A stretch of 64,000 nucleotides of DNA from Camellia lanceoleosa (GCA_025200525.1 CM045770.1:89180084-89244083); one strand, 5' to 3'. Shown: positions 32,941 through 44,870, counted from the first letter of the stretch. Program-made: numbers and translations. Notes: a model not told the origin generated them from the sequence alone.

Positions 32941-33774
32941 AATATATAAATAAATAAATATAAAGAAATAAAAATAATAAATATGGATGGAATCTAATAA
33001 CTAAATGGAATCCCTTTATTCCCTGTTTGTCTTTGAGACCGTACACAGTTCCCGATTCCTTCAGACAGGCAGTCCCCCCACTTCCTTCGTTTCTTTTCAG
33101 GTCCTCTTTTTTTGGTGCATTATATAGTCGGTGTTTAGGAATTGATTTTTTTTATTTTTTTTATTTTAATGAGGTTTCAATTTTTATGAAAAAATATATA
33201 AAAAAATAAAGATAATGACTTGACATTTTATAATAAATTTTTGATTAAAAATTAAAATTTTCAAAGGCCATAATAGAGATAATCCTTTCTCTTTCATAGG
33301 TGAGTTGAAAATGTATGAACGAAATACTCTTTATTCTGATTGATCTAAACAAAATGAAGGCAATATATCTTTTAAATATAAGATTGGCTATTTGAACCGA
33401 TTAAATGTTATATTTTGTTTACTTATGCATGTGATAATTTAAGATAGCTTTTATTTACACTACATTTTTTTAATCTAATTACATTTATATATATATTTTT
33501 TTCTTTTTAAAATTTAAAATATAAAATTTTTATATACCTTTATACAATCACCCTTTTACCACCACCACTCCCACCTCTCCCATCAACCACTGCCACCACT
33601 CTTCTTCTCTCTCTCTCTCTCTCACACTCCTCGCATTCTCACTCTGATGCCGTCTACCAGCTTTGCTTCGTTATTTAACACCTTACCCCTTTCTATTTAC
33701 TTAAATTTATTGAAACCCTAGTTTTGAAAACTCACTCCCTTGAAACTAGTTATCCTCATTCTCTTTCTCATTAG
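32941..33774. other. intergenic, CT-rich; flank of the L1 insertion
   Basis: AT-rich DNA, then CCACCACCACTCCCACC and a (CT)n tract at about 33605-33622. Distant reverse-complement likeness to 36904-37130 (GGTGGTTGTGGCAGCC, GATGTAAATAGAAAAAATTA) suggests that the L1 landed in an older palindromic repeat. No gene. Confidence 0.3.
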
Positions 33775-33778
33775 TGAA

Positions 33779-35832
33779 ACCCAAACAGCTTTTCTGAGAG
33801 GTAGAAATGTAATGGATGACATCCTGATTGCTAATGAGGTAGTGGATTGGTGGAAAAAGAACAACAAAAAAGGTTTAGTTTTGAAATTGAATTTTGAAAA
33901 AGCATATGATATGGTGAATTGAAATTTTTTATTTGATATGCTGCATAATTTTGGATATGGGGCAAAATGGGTGGATTGGATGAAGACGTGTGTATTTACA
34001 GCTAGAATTTCAATTCTAGTAAATAGGTCTCCAACAGAAGAATTTTCTTCACAAAAAAGTTTAAGGCAAGGTGATCCCCTCTCTCATTTTTTATTTAATA
34101 TTGTGGTAGAAGGTTTGAACATTCTGTTTACAAGAGCTAAAGATTTGGGCATAGTGAAAGGCACAACAATTGGTGAGAATGACTTTAACGTATCGCACCT
34201 TCAGTTTGCTGATGACACTATTGTCTTTTGTGAAGCTAAATGGGAGGAGATTATAAACATAAAACGAATCCTTAGATGTTTTGAGGTGATGTCTGGTTTG
34301 AAGATAAATTTTCATAAGAGTGTAAGTGGTATTAGGATTTCAACTGAGCTAGTTGAAGAATTTGTCACAAAGCTACGTTGTTCGAACCAGCATTTACCAT
34401 TGAAGTACCTAGGATTGCCATTGGATACCAACCCAAGAAGGAAAGCTTTTTAGAAACCAATTTTGGATAAGTATAAGGTGAAGCTTGTTGGTTGAAAAAA
34501 AAAGGTTTTATTTTTTGTTTGGAGGATAACAATGATTAAAGCTGTGATGTCCAATTTTCCTATTTACTATATGTTCATTTTTAGAATACCTGTGGGGGTT
34601 GCTAAAGAAATAGAGAAGGTTCAAGCTGCTTTTTTGTGGGGAGACACAGAAGTGAGAAAAAAAGTTCACCTTGTCAAGTGGAAAGAGTTAGCAATAAATA
34701 AATCTAAAGATGGACTGGGCATCCGTGATATCAGAACTGTTAACTCTTGCTTATTAATGAAATGGTGGTGGAGATTTGGTTTTGAAGGAATGTGTTATGG
34801 AAGAATCTTATCTGCAGTAAATACCCAACTGAAGATGGTAAATGGTTCCCTAACTAGGTTGTAAATGCATCCCTGTTAAATGTTTGGAGTGATATTATTG
34901 GTGTATTTGGCCTCTTAAGCTACTTCATGGAGAATATCAAAATTATAATAGGGGATGGCAATAGAATTTCATTTTGGAAAGATATTTGGTGCGGGGAAAT
35001 AAGATTACTAGAGCATTTCCCTAGACTCTTCAGTCTATCTGTAGACAAGAATAAATCACTGAAGTTTTTTTCCAATAATAAAATAAGTTCGTGCAATTGG
35101 AACCTAAGGTTTAGGAGATAACTTTTGGCATGGGAGGAGGAGGAAGTTGTAAGATTACATAGTTTGCTAGGATCAGGCCAATGTTGCTTCCTAGAGCAGA
35201 GGACTCACTTAAGATGGAAAGCTGATAACTCTGGGATTTTTAAAGTTAAATCAGTGTTCAATTGGTGTGAATCACTTTGGGGTCTAGATTTAGCCTTACC
35301 TCCCCTTATCTGGAATAATCATGCCCCTCCAAAGGCACAGTTTTTCATTTAGCTAGTTTGGAAGGGCAGATTAAAAACCTCAGTGTGGCTTCAAAGACTT
35401 GGTGTCCGACATGATGGTGTAGATGTAACATGTGCTTTCTGTAAGTTTGAACCAGAAATAGTAGATCATATAATACTTAACAGTCATTTTGTTTGGAAGA
35501 TATGGATTGAGATACTTAACTGGTGGGGGTGCCAATAGGTCACTCCTGAATCCATTGTAAGGTTGCTAAATTGATGGAATGGATGGAAATTCAAGAAGGG
35601 TGAACTGCAGATTTGGAAAGCTTTGCCATGTGCAATATTGTGGTCAGTCTGGCAGCATAGCAAGGACATAATTTTCAACGGAGCTCAACCATCTTATATG
35701 GCTTTGGTTGATCTTATCAAGACAAGGGTAGCAATATGGATGAAGAATCACTCTTTGGGCAAGTTTTATTCTGTTCATGATTTTGTAGATAATCTGCAGC
35801 AGGTGAGAAATCTTATTGGTTTAAGAAGATGA
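33779..35832 (+). pseudogene. L1 ORF2 C-terminal part: RT and zf-RVT, stopped
   Basis: The RT segment contains Q-T-A-F-L-R-G-R-N-V-M-D-D, L-R-Q-G-D-P-L-S (motif B, near 34067) and the catalytic F-A-D-D-T-I-V-F at about 34206-34229. L-P-L-K-Y-L-G-L-P-L near 34400 follows. The later W-W-R-F-G and W-N-N-H-A-P-P-K-A-Q-F region is the zf-RVT knuckle of plant L1s. Stops at 33920, 34451, 34862, 35119 and 35350 make it a pseudogene. The last residues V-R-N-L-I-G-L-R-R precede the stop at 35830. Confidence 0.88.
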
Positions 35833-36375
35833 AAATTGCAATGGGTTAGTAGGAGACACTCTGTCCATAGAGAACAACTGCAACCCTCAGAGGTTTGATA
35901 CATACTATGCAATGTCTTGGTGATTTATTTCAAAGTCTGTTCTGTATTTGTGCTATCTGGGCTGATCTTGTGCTTATGTTTTCACTAGAGCTTGTTATTG
36001 CTGATAGTGATCTGTTATCTGCTCTGCTCTGTGCTATAGTGATCTGGTATGGAGGATTGATCCAGTTTAGTGCTGATCTAGTTTTATTGTTGATCTACTG
36101 TTAGTGTTGATTTGCTTGTTTGGAATGATGACACTTTGGTCTAATTTTTGGGCAAGTTTTATTTTGTTCATGTTTTTGTGGATAATTAGCAACAAGTGAG
36201 AAATTCTGTTGGTTTAGGAAGATGAAAATTGCAGTGGGTTAGTAGGAGCAACTCTGTCCATGGAGAACAGTAGCAGCCCTCAGTGGTTTGATACATATAA
36301 TGAAATGTCTTGGTGATTATTTCAAAGTCTGTTATGTATCTGTGATATTTGGGCTGATGTGCTATAGTGAATATA
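35757..36375 (+). repeat. 393-bp tandem duplication at the L1 3' end
   Basis: GGGCAAGTTTTATTCTGTTC at 35757 recurs as GGGCAAGTTTTATTTTGTTC at 36150. The match continues through the end of ORF2 into the UTR, for example AGAAGATGAAAATTGCAATG against AGGAAGATGAAAATTGCAGT. About 220 bp of each copy is alignable. A second local repeat (about 64 bp, TGATGCAATGGGTGTTGAGT) follows at 36410-36500. Confidence 0.8.
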
Positions 36376-37133
36376 CGAATTGATGGCTGATCTGATTCTA
36401 GTATCTGAACTGATGCAATGGGTGTTGAGTCTGGTTTAGGAGATGAGTCTGATTCTGGTATCTGAACTGATGCAATGGGTGTTGAGTCTGATTTGGGGGA
36501 TGAATCTGCACTGCTGTACTAATGTTTTGTAGTGTTATCTGTTTCTGTTAGCTATTTCTAGTTTTTGTTTTGGTGTTGAGTTTGTTTTGGTGGATGAGTC
36601 TGCATTGAGGCACTGATGAGGCACTACAATTATGTTCTGCTGCTCATTCTGGTTGGCTATAGGTGGTAGTTGGTGGTTGTTCTGTTTTTTCTGTTTCCTT
36701 TGTTGGTTGCTTACCAACTCTGGGGGTGCTAACAAATGATAGGATGATCTTTTTGGTGCCAACATAGTTGAGATGATTTAGCTCATTATGATACTTTTAC
36801 ACTTGCCTTTCTTTATTAATGTAATTTGTTTTGTACATTGTATTGTGCTTTATATCAATGAAGTTTCTTTGTTTCACCGATCAAACAAAAAAAAAAAAAA
36901 AAAATGAAAGGAGAGAGGGGTTGAGGTTTACGAGAAGGGTTAGGGGTGTTATAGTGGTGGAAGAGGGGTTAACATAGTGAAAAAAATGGTGGTTGTGGCA
37001 GCCAAAGATGGAGGTAGTGGTTGAAGTAGGTATGAGGTTAGGATTTCAAATGTTAAGAGTGTAAAGAAAGAAGAGAGATTAGGGATGAGTATATATTTGG
37101 AATCAGAATGGATGTAAATAGAAAAAATTAGAG

Positions 37134-37138
37134 TAAAG
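37134..37138. repeat. target-site duplication TAAAG, left
   Basis: TAAAG precedes the TG of the solo LTR and recurs at 39637-39641 directly after its CA. Confidence 0.88.
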
Positions 37139-38163
37139 TGTAATAACCCGACCTCCGATTAATGCTAATTCACAATTAATTATGCTTAACAGTAATTTAG
37201 AAGGAATCCGGAATTAATTTGCATAAGTATTGTATTATCTTTGTGTTTCTATCTGTTTGCCATAAAATGATCTGTTCATGTCTTTGACTTTAAACTGTGA
37301 ATTGAAAGTCTTATTGGTATCCGAATCAGAAATTGACTTGATGTATATGCTAGTTAGGATTTATAGAATTTTATGGTAGGTTTAATTAAAATTTGATTTG
37401 GTGCGATTAAACTAGATTAAATGACATTAAATTACATTAGTTCAATTATTTATCAAATTGCCCTTAAGTGGGCCACTTTCTTATACATTGTGTAGGATTG
37501 ATTCATACACCATTTTTTTTAGCCTCTTACCTTGCCAAACCGTGAGAGAGAGAGGGAGAGGGGGAAGAGACTGAATTCACCTAGAGTTTTGCTTGGAAAT
37601 TGGAGGAATTGTAGAAGAATTGTATAATTAAGCTTGTAGACTTGGAACTGAAGGCCCAAGGTAGAGATTTCATTCCTTTGAACTTGAATTTGATTTGTTT
37701 CTTTCATGGTTCATAGTTAATTAGTGTCTAAAGCTAAGAATTGGTGGATTAAAGCTTAATGCATACATGCATGTGTAATTCATGGCATTTGGAGTTGTCT
37801 CTCTATAGAATCCTTGCATGCATATCATAATCCAAGTTTTAGTTTAGAAATTCTTCATGTTCCATGTCATATCATCATAGTTAATCTTGTTTTGGGTTGA
37901 ACATTGCATTTGGCCACGTTTTGGAGGACTTGAGTTCAAGGATTTGCATACAAGTCATGTGCATGAAAATAATTTCAAGTTTCAAGTTGAGTTTTGTACA
38001 ATTGGTTTACTCTTGGGCCATGACTTTTTGAATTGAAGCTTTAAACTTGTTGTTTTATGAGTTACTAAGAGTTTTTCAAAGTTTTGGCCTAGAAAATGAG
38101 TTTTGGAAGGTTGATTGTCGAAGTTGAGCTTGGGAGGTCAATCTAGATTTTTCAGAAAATTGA

Positions 38164-38480
38164 CCTACGCTCGAACGGGGACTTTCACGTTCGAGCATGA
38201 AGCCTGAGTATATGCACTTCCACTCGAGCGGCGAGAGTCGCGCTGGAGCGTGAAATGCGTATACCCGAAAGTTTGCATGTTTTATAGTCCGCTCAAGCGA
38301 GGGAATATACGTTCGAGCGGGGGTCTGAGTCTCACGCTCGAGCGAGGGTCGAGTGCCCGTCGAGCGTGAAAATCATGCATCCAGCACTTTTGTCCAAGTT
38401 TACAGTCCGCTCGAGCAGGGAATTTCACGCTCGAGCGGAGCTCCCTTGTCTGCATGTCCGCTCGAGCGGGGAAAGCCATG
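38164..38480. repeat. cluster of CGCTCGAGCG-type palindromes
   Basis: At least eight copies of C(G/A)CTCGAGCG or close variants at about 38168, 38191, 38223, 38287, 38312, 38334, 38408, 38429 and 38459, spaced 20-60 bp, often as facing pairs separated by about 15 bp. They lie within the putative first LTR intron. Confidence 0.8.
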
Positions 38481-38686
38481 CTTGAGTGTGGACCTCGCCT
38501 TTAGCAAAATTTGAGAAATGATTTTCAATGCATTTTTGCATCCTCATTCCATCCTAGGCATTCCTAGGCCATGTTTAAGACCCCATAAGGAGGATAAGAG
38601 ATTAGAAACACACTAAGAGTCAACGAATTAAGTTTTGTATAATTAGAACGTGTGTTTCAAGTGTGTATCTGTTATGTGTCGTGTAG

Positions 38687-38744
38687 GTCACGTGCCATAT
38701 CCTGTCTGATTGATCTGCTCTGTCTATCTGTTTCCAAGCCCACT
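38687..38744 (+). other. putative short leader exon inside the solo LTR
   Basis: Bracketed by CGTGTAG (acceptor) and GTGAGTAATAAC (donor), collinear with 9894-9934 and 12775-12816. Donor 1 is CCCAAG-GTAGAG at 37661 and acceptor 2 TATGTAG ends at 39225. Prediction only. Confidence 0.35.
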
Positions 38745-38914
38745 GTGAGTAATAACTTTGTAAAGTTATGTTCATTGTTAAGTATTTTCTGAATATTATG
38801 ATACGAAGTAATTAGTTTTCTGAAATGTTATGCTATGTTTGAAATGAATGAATGGTTGTTCAAGATTCTGAAAGTTATTCGTGGTATCCATAGCATCATA
38901 TGATATGCGTCCCT

Positions 38915-39025
38915 TTATGGGTCATCAGGTCTCTTCATGGGTCATCAGGTTTTTTTATGGGTCATCAGAAACGTCTCTGTGTACATGAGTCATCAGAATG
39001 CCTTCAAGGCTGTCCCTTTATGGGT
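38915..39025 (+). repeat. ATGGGTCATCAGG short tandem array in the solo LTR
   Basis: About five copies of (T)ATGGGTCATCAGG or variants spaced 18-40 bp, at the position where the 8852 element carries its CATG-dense array. Confidence 0.75.
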
Positions 39026-39641
39026 CATCGGATTTGTTAATACTAACGGATGTGCCACGTATGATTATATGCAAAATCTAAATATGGAAATGATTATGAA
39101 TATGTATATGAATTTGTTTCTAATAAGAATTTGGATTCTAACTCTGTGATGGACATCATTCACTAAACCTTTTACTCTGTTATTATTCACTGGGCTTTCA
39201 CTCACAATTTATATTATGTATGTAGGTGAGCCGGCACATGACCAGGGCCAGAGTTGATGGCCTTCCATACTGTTTTTGTCAACCAATCGTTATGTCTCCC
39301 GAGGAGGTTCCGATTGAAGTCTTATATCTTGGCTGTTTTTATTTTCATGCTAGTCCTTGTGTATGTTTTGTAAAGACAGGTCTTGGGAAGTACACCTCTG
39401 TAATTAGTTGTAAATATTGTGTATCTGGACTAGCATGTTTATATATATACATATAAATAAGTTTTGATATGTTCTGTCCCATGTACGTTATCACAGCTCA
39501 TTGGACCTTATCTATTTTATATTTTTGCTTCCGCAGCCCCTTACTATTTGCTAATCTGTTCAGAAGCCTTCGGTAATCTACGGATTACTGGCCGGTTACG
39601 GTGCTAAACCTACATGGGCAAGTTTGAGTTGCAACATAAAG

Positions 39642-40094
39642 CTACCACATTTTTAATCACAATTTATTTACTATCATATGCTATACAATCACAATCATTA
39701 ATATAACAGGTCTTACAAAATCTCATTTAATATTTAACAACAGTAATTATAACACATTGACTAATAAACAAAATGTGATAGAAAATATAGTAAATATAAA
39801 ATTATTGAAATGAAAGTTATTAGTAATTTTTAGAGTGGATGCAATGAAAAAGCAAGTATAAAATAAAAAAAAATCAGCACCTTAATTAAGTTAGGTCTTG
39901 GTTACTTTAATTATGTTCTTCTCAAAAATGGTATGATACCAGAGGATAAGATTGGTAAAGAAATAGTAAGAATATTTGTTGATATACAAGATACATGTTG
40001 ATTTCTAGGTTAGCACCCTACTAACAATATTGAATACTTGCATAAAAGAGAGTGACCCACTTCCCCATCTTTATCACAATTTTGAGCTACAGAG

Positions 40095-40129
<35 letters not shown>

Positions 40130-40260
40130 ACAAAGCTGAATTGCCTTTGGTACTGGTGCATTCGTCCTGCTTGTCAGCACATGCATTCCACTTTCCACTA
40201 CAAAATCCACTTTGGACCCAAAATTTTACCTCACCTTCAAGAAAAGAACACCCCCACCCT
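39642..40260. other. upstream region of the SMXL3-like gene
   Basis: AT-rich, non-coding, with a (GA)n tract at 40089-40129. No other motif can be assigned with confidence. Confidence 0.4.
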
Positions 40261-40261
40261 C

Positions 40262-40300
40262 CCATATATTTCACTCTCTTCTCTCTCCTCTCTGCACAAA
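40262..40300 (+). promoter_or_regulatory. candidate core promoter of the SMXL3-like gene
   Basis: CATATATTTC (TATA-like, 40262-40271) is followed at once by a pyrimidine patch CACTCTCTTCTCTCTCCTCT, a common plant core-promoter arrangement. It would give a 5' leader of about 310 bases. That leader contains upstream ATGs at 40323, 40427 and 40461 with short frames of 6, 25 and 18 codons. Confidence 0.4.
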
Positions 40301-40608
40301 TCTAGACTAGATTACAAGTTCCATGTCACTATACTCTTCATAGTTGAATACATAAAGGACTCTTCAAACCTATCAACAACTCACACCACTATATATCAAA
40401 ACCTCCTATCTCCAATTTTCCATCTTATGTATCATTTGTTTTTCCACTCCAAACCTAGACATGACAAGCCCTTTTGCTCTTTTCTCTCTTTCAAATCCAA
40501 TTAAAAAACACCCTTGAAACCAAGATTCATAAAAGGCCTTCCTTGATCTTCCACAGTTCAAGTTTCTTTCTAATACTTTTTTGTAAGAATACTTGAGAGA
40601 GAAAGAAG

Positions 40609-42226
40609 ATGAGATCAGGAGGTTGCACAGTGCAACAAGCTCTGACTCCAGAGGCTGCAAATGTTGTAAAACAAGCCCTAACCCTAGCCAAGCGACGCGG
40701 CCATGCCCAAGTGACTCCCCTCCATGTAGCCAACACCATGCTTGCCCCTTCCACCGGCCTACTCCGCACGGCTTGCCTTCAATCCCACTCTCACTCCCAC
40801 CCTCTCCAATGCAAAGCCCTAGAGCTTTGCTTCAATGTTGCCCTAAACCGCCTTCCTGCCTCTTCCTCAAGCCCCATGATGGGCCCTCACTCTCACTCCC
40901 AACATCCCTCCATCTCCAACGCGTTGATCGCGGCCTTCAAGAGGGCTCAAGCCCACCAACGCCGCGGCTCGATTGAAAACCAGCAACAACCCCTCCTGGC
41001 TGTGAAGATAGAGCTTGAACAGCTCATAATTTCCATCCTCGATGATCCTAGTGTGAGTAGGGTCATGAGAGAAGCTGGTTTCTTAAGTACCCAAGTGAAG
41101 AGCAATGTTGAAAAAGTAGTTTCTTTGGAACTATGCTCCCAAACACCTCTTCCAACTAATAACAAGTCTAAAGAAAACAACAACCTTCTAGTTGGAGGTA
41201 AAGTAGGGAGGCCAAGGGCATCAAATCAAGCAAGGAATGAGGATGTGATGAGTGTGATAGAAAACATGATGAACAAGAGAAGAAAAAGTATTGTGATTGT
41301 AGGAGAGTGTGTTGCTACGCTAGAAGGTGTAGTTGGAGGATTGATGGACAAGGTTGATAATAAAGGAAGTGAAGTTCCTGAGGCTTTAAGAGAAGTGAAG
41401 TTTATAAGCCTCCCTCTATTTTCTTTGGAGAATCGCTCGAGAGAAAAGGTTGAAGAGAAGCTTGGGGAGCTAAGTTTCCTTGTAAAGAGCTGTGTAGAGA
41501 AAGGGGTTGTTTTGTATTTGGGAGACCTAAAGTGGATCACAGAGTATAGGGCTAGGTCAGAAGATCATCCAGGGAGGGGATACTATTGTCCTGTGGATCA
41601 TATGGTGATGGAGCTTGGAAGATTGGTTTGTGGGGTTGGTGAAAGTGGGAGGTTTTGGCTAATGGGTTTTGCAACTTTTCAGACTTACATGAGATGTAGG
41701 ACTGGTTGCCCTTCATTGGAAACTGTTTGGGGTCTGCACGCTCTTACAATTCCTGATGGAAGTTTGAGTTTGAGTCTCATTCCTGACAGGTAAAACAGTT
41801 GATAGTTAAGCCTAGAAGTTAATTTTTAGATTTATTTGAATTTCTATGTGTTAATCTTGCCTGCATAGTTCAGTTTCTTCTGAATTAAATCATGAACTGA
41901 AATTGTGATTTTTTCCCCTCATATTTTTCAAAATTTCATGCCGAATAAAGGGGAAAAAAAGAATATGGTTATTCTTTTTTAAAAAAAAAGAAAAAAAAGA
42001 TTGGCAATTTGTATTTCTAGATTGGAAAATGATTCACAAGAATGTTTTATACATAAAAGTCATCTATATGATGTGACTGATGTTTTTAAATTATGAATAG
42101 GTTGTTGCTTTGAAATAAAAAAAAGGTCATAAAAGTTCACAATGAGAATTCTTTACAGAAAAAGTTATTTATCACTGTTTTTTTTTTTGTTCTTTATGTG
42201 ATTGTTAATTTTCCTCCATTCTTCTG

Positions 42227-42257
<31 letters not shown>

Positions 42258-42267
42258 TTCTTCTTCT

Positions 42268-42309
<42 letters not shown>

Positions 42310-44252
42310 ATTAAATTATCAAACTGAAATTGAGGAATTTCAAATGAAGAACAAAAATATATTAAAAAAAATTGTATTTTTTTCCCCTTGTTGCAATGAA
42401 TCTCTTATAGTCATCTTCATTTTATATATCTACCAGTGATGTACAAAGTGGGTCTAGCAGCAAGAAGGCTGGAAATGGGTCTAGTTGGCTTCTTATTGAA
42501 GGTGGAAATGAGACTAAGGAACTCAACTGCTGTGATGAATGCTCCACAAAGTTCAAGACTGAAGCCCAAAGCTTGAGAAGCAGCACTTGTACCAGTGAGG
42601 CCACCACCTCCAGTCTTCCTTCATGGCTTCAACAATACAAGGATCAAAACAAAAGACTTGCTAACAATGATCAGGTTTCAATCCCATTTCAACTTTTTTG
42701 ACTAAAGACACACACAGCACGAGATCTCCGTATCTAAATTCTTCTGTTCTTCTATCTCAATATATACTGAATTATTAGATTATGTCTCGAGATTCTCATG
42801 TCTTGATCTTGATATTCTCACATAATCTGAAAGGCAATGCTTGTATAATTTTAAATATATGTATAGAAATTTTTGATTTTCAATACTGATGATCAGTTGT
42901 ATATCAGTTGATATTGTTTGATATCAATCAATATATTAGTGTATTGTTGATACCGATGTACTGATACTATTAGTTAAAATTAATATTGGTTGGAAATTAG
43001 GAAAAAAAAAAAAAATTGGACAAAGAGAAATGGTGGCACTAAAGACACTTCCTTTAACACCTATACTAGTTGCAATCTAACTTTTTCTTTATATATCATG
43101 ACTTCTCTTTATCAGGAGGACTGTGTCCCAGTCAAAGATCTCTGTGAAAAATGGAACTCATTTTGCAGCTCTGCCCACAAACAGCCCTACTCATCATCTG
43201 AGAGAACTATCAACTTCTCTTCTATATCACTATCACCTTCCTGCTCTACTTCTGGCTTTACATATGATCACCAATGCCCTAATTTCCACTCGATTCACCG
43301 GGGTTGGCCAGTCTATGAACCCAAACAGTGTTGGAATGACCAGCATTTTTCAACTTCTGAACTAGTAAATAACAGAAACTGTGAAGAGCCAAGTTTGAGA
43401 ATGTACATTCCTGAGCACAAAAATCCATTTTCGTCAAATCCCAACTCAACCCCTAACTCTGCTTCGTCTAGCGATGTCATGGAGACTGATGAGTATGTTC
43501 AGAGGTTCAAGGAGTTGAATTCTGAGAATTTGAAAACCCTTTGTGACGCATTGGAGAAGAAAGTCCCGTGGCAGAAAGACATCGTTCCAGAAATCGCTAG
43601 CACGGTATTGAAATGCCGGTCTGGAATAGCAAGGAGAAAAGGGAAGGTGAGAAGTACTAGTGAGGCAAAAGAAATGACTTGGCTTGTCTTCCAAGGAGTG
43701 GATGTGGATGCCAAAGAAAAGATTGCTAGAGAACTAGCTAGGCTTGTTTTTGGCTCACATTCGAGCCTTGTATCGATTGCCTTGAGCAGCTTTTCATCAC
43801 CAAGAGCTGATTCAACTGAGGACTTGAGAAACAAAAGATCAAGAGATGAGCAAAGTTGCAGCTATGTAGAGAGATTTGCTGAGGCAGTGAGTGCTAATCC
43901 TCATAGGGTGTTCTTGGTTGAAGATGTAGAGCAAGCAGACTATTTTTCACAAATGGGTATCAAAAGGGCTATTGAAAGAGGAAGAATTGGAAATTCTAAT
44001 GGCAAAGAGGTGAGTCTTTACGACGCTATCGTGATTTTGAGCTGTGAAAGCTTTAGTTCAAGGTCACGAGCATGCTCTCCTCCGATCAAACAGAAATCGG
44101 ATGGCTGTGAAGAAGAGACTAGCCCTTGTGTTTCTTTAGACTTGAACATTTCATTCGAGGATGATAGTAATGCAGAAAATCAGTCAATCGACGATATAGG
44201 GCTCTTAGAATCTGTTGATGGGTTGATCATTTTCAAAATTCAGGAGTTGTAA
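40609..44252 (+). CDS. SMXL3: SMAX1-LIKE 3-type protein (Clp-like repressor family), 3 exons
   Basis: Exons 40609-41789, 42437-42674 and 43116-44252 join in frame to 851 aa; introns have GT-AG ends. The start M-R-S-G-G-C-T-V-Q-Q-A-L-T opens a double Clp-N domain (about residues 1-175) with G-H-A-Q-V-T-P-L-H-V-A and R-R-G-S-I-E-x-Q-Q-Q-P. A degenerate D1 ATPase-like domain follows (I-V-I-V-G-E near residue 225). The D2-like part has K-V-P-W-Q-K-D (about 622) and V-F-L-V-E-D-V-E (about 739), without a proper Walker A. L-D-L-N-I (814-818) is an EAR motif for TOPLESS-type corepressors. The RGKT degron of SMXL6/7/8 is absent, as in the SMXL3/4/5 clade, known to act in phloem formation independently of strigolactone-triggered degradation. 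Nuclear location is inferred. Assignment to SMXL3, rather than SMXL4/5, rests on N-terminal likeness and overall length. No frameshift or internal stop. Confidence 0.92.
42232..42304. repeat. (CTT)n-(CT)n microsatellite in SMXL3-like intron 1
   Basis: About ten CTT units run into about sixteen CT units, ending about 130 bp before exon 2. Confidence 0.95.
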
Positions 44253-44870
44253 CAGAAGATAAAACTTCCAGCCACCAGGTGGTTTTGATTTTTTTTTTCT
44301 TTTCCTCTTTGTATTCTTCAAACACCCATTTCCTATGGATGTAGACATATATGTTGGCAATCAATGTAAAACTTCATGTAGATTATTATATGTGATCTAA
44401 CCTGTTATAGGCTTTCCATCACTTTGTGTGTGTGTGTGTGGTTTTTTTTTTTTTTTTTTTTTAATATGCTTATTAGAATATTTTCCTTCTGTGAATTGAG
44501 AGATTCAATAGCATTTTGGAATTCTGTCTTCTCCCTCGTTGTTCTTCTTCTTCTTCTTCTTCTTCTTCTTGTTAAGAAGATCACGAAGATAGGACGAGCT
44601 TCATTCATTTTTGTGTGTGTGTGTTTCACTCATTCCTCAAATGCATGTAGTCTCTTTAGTTTCATTTTATGCAATTGCTCCTCTATCTTGTACAGACACA
44701 TGAAATGATAAATAACTTTTGATATACGAAAATGTGATCATTAATTATATTTCTAAAAATCATCACCACATATTCTCATTTTCATAGTATTCTATCCATA
44801 TCAATTTCGAACAATTAGCATGGTATTGGCTTGCTCCAATTGAAAAAACATAAGTTCATAGTAATCTTAA
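44253..44870 (+). other. 3' flank of the SMXL3-like gene
   Basis: Non-coding. TTTTGATTTTTTTTTTCTTT and AATGTAAAAC at about 44364 could serve polyadenylation. A (GT)n plus T-run at 44425-44462, a (CTT)n tract at 44543-44572 and a second (GT)n at 44612-44626 follow. Confidence 0.4.

Larger units (their letters stand above)
33775..36903 (+). mobile_element. L1-type LINE, 5'-truncated, with poly-A tail
   Basis: ORF2 begins inside the RT, followed by the C-terminal zinc-knuckle region, a 3' UTR of about 1 kb and an A-tail at 36885-36903. 5' truncation and an A-tail are the hallmarks of L1 target-primed insertion. The terminal sequence (AAGTTTCTTTGTTTCACCGA then TCAAAC and A-run) resembles the 3' end of the minus-strand L1 at 49280, so both belong to one lineage. 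A convincing target duplication was not found; TGAAA on both sides is too short to trust. Confidence 0.88.
37139..39636 (+). mobile_element. solo LTR (2498 bp), relative of the 8852-14055 element
   Basis: Starts TGTAATAACCCGACCTCCG, ends GAGTTGCAACA and is flanked by TAAAG on both sides. The last part matches the 8852 element's LTR in order: CACAGCTCATTGGACC, TTGCTTCCGCAGCCCC, GGTAATCTACGGATTACTGG and CCGGTTACGG. A GA-rich leader (37541-37570), two donor-acceptor pairs and a CTCGAG-motif cluster are at equivalent positions. There is no second LTR or interior, so it is a product of LTR-LTR recombination. It ends about 970 bp upstream of the SMXL3-like start codon. Confidence 0.9.

Noticed and set aside
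40030..40504. Open frames through the (GA)n tract upstream of SMXL3
   Set aside because: Coding potential is due to the microsatellite; the 3' end overlaps the predicted 5' leader.
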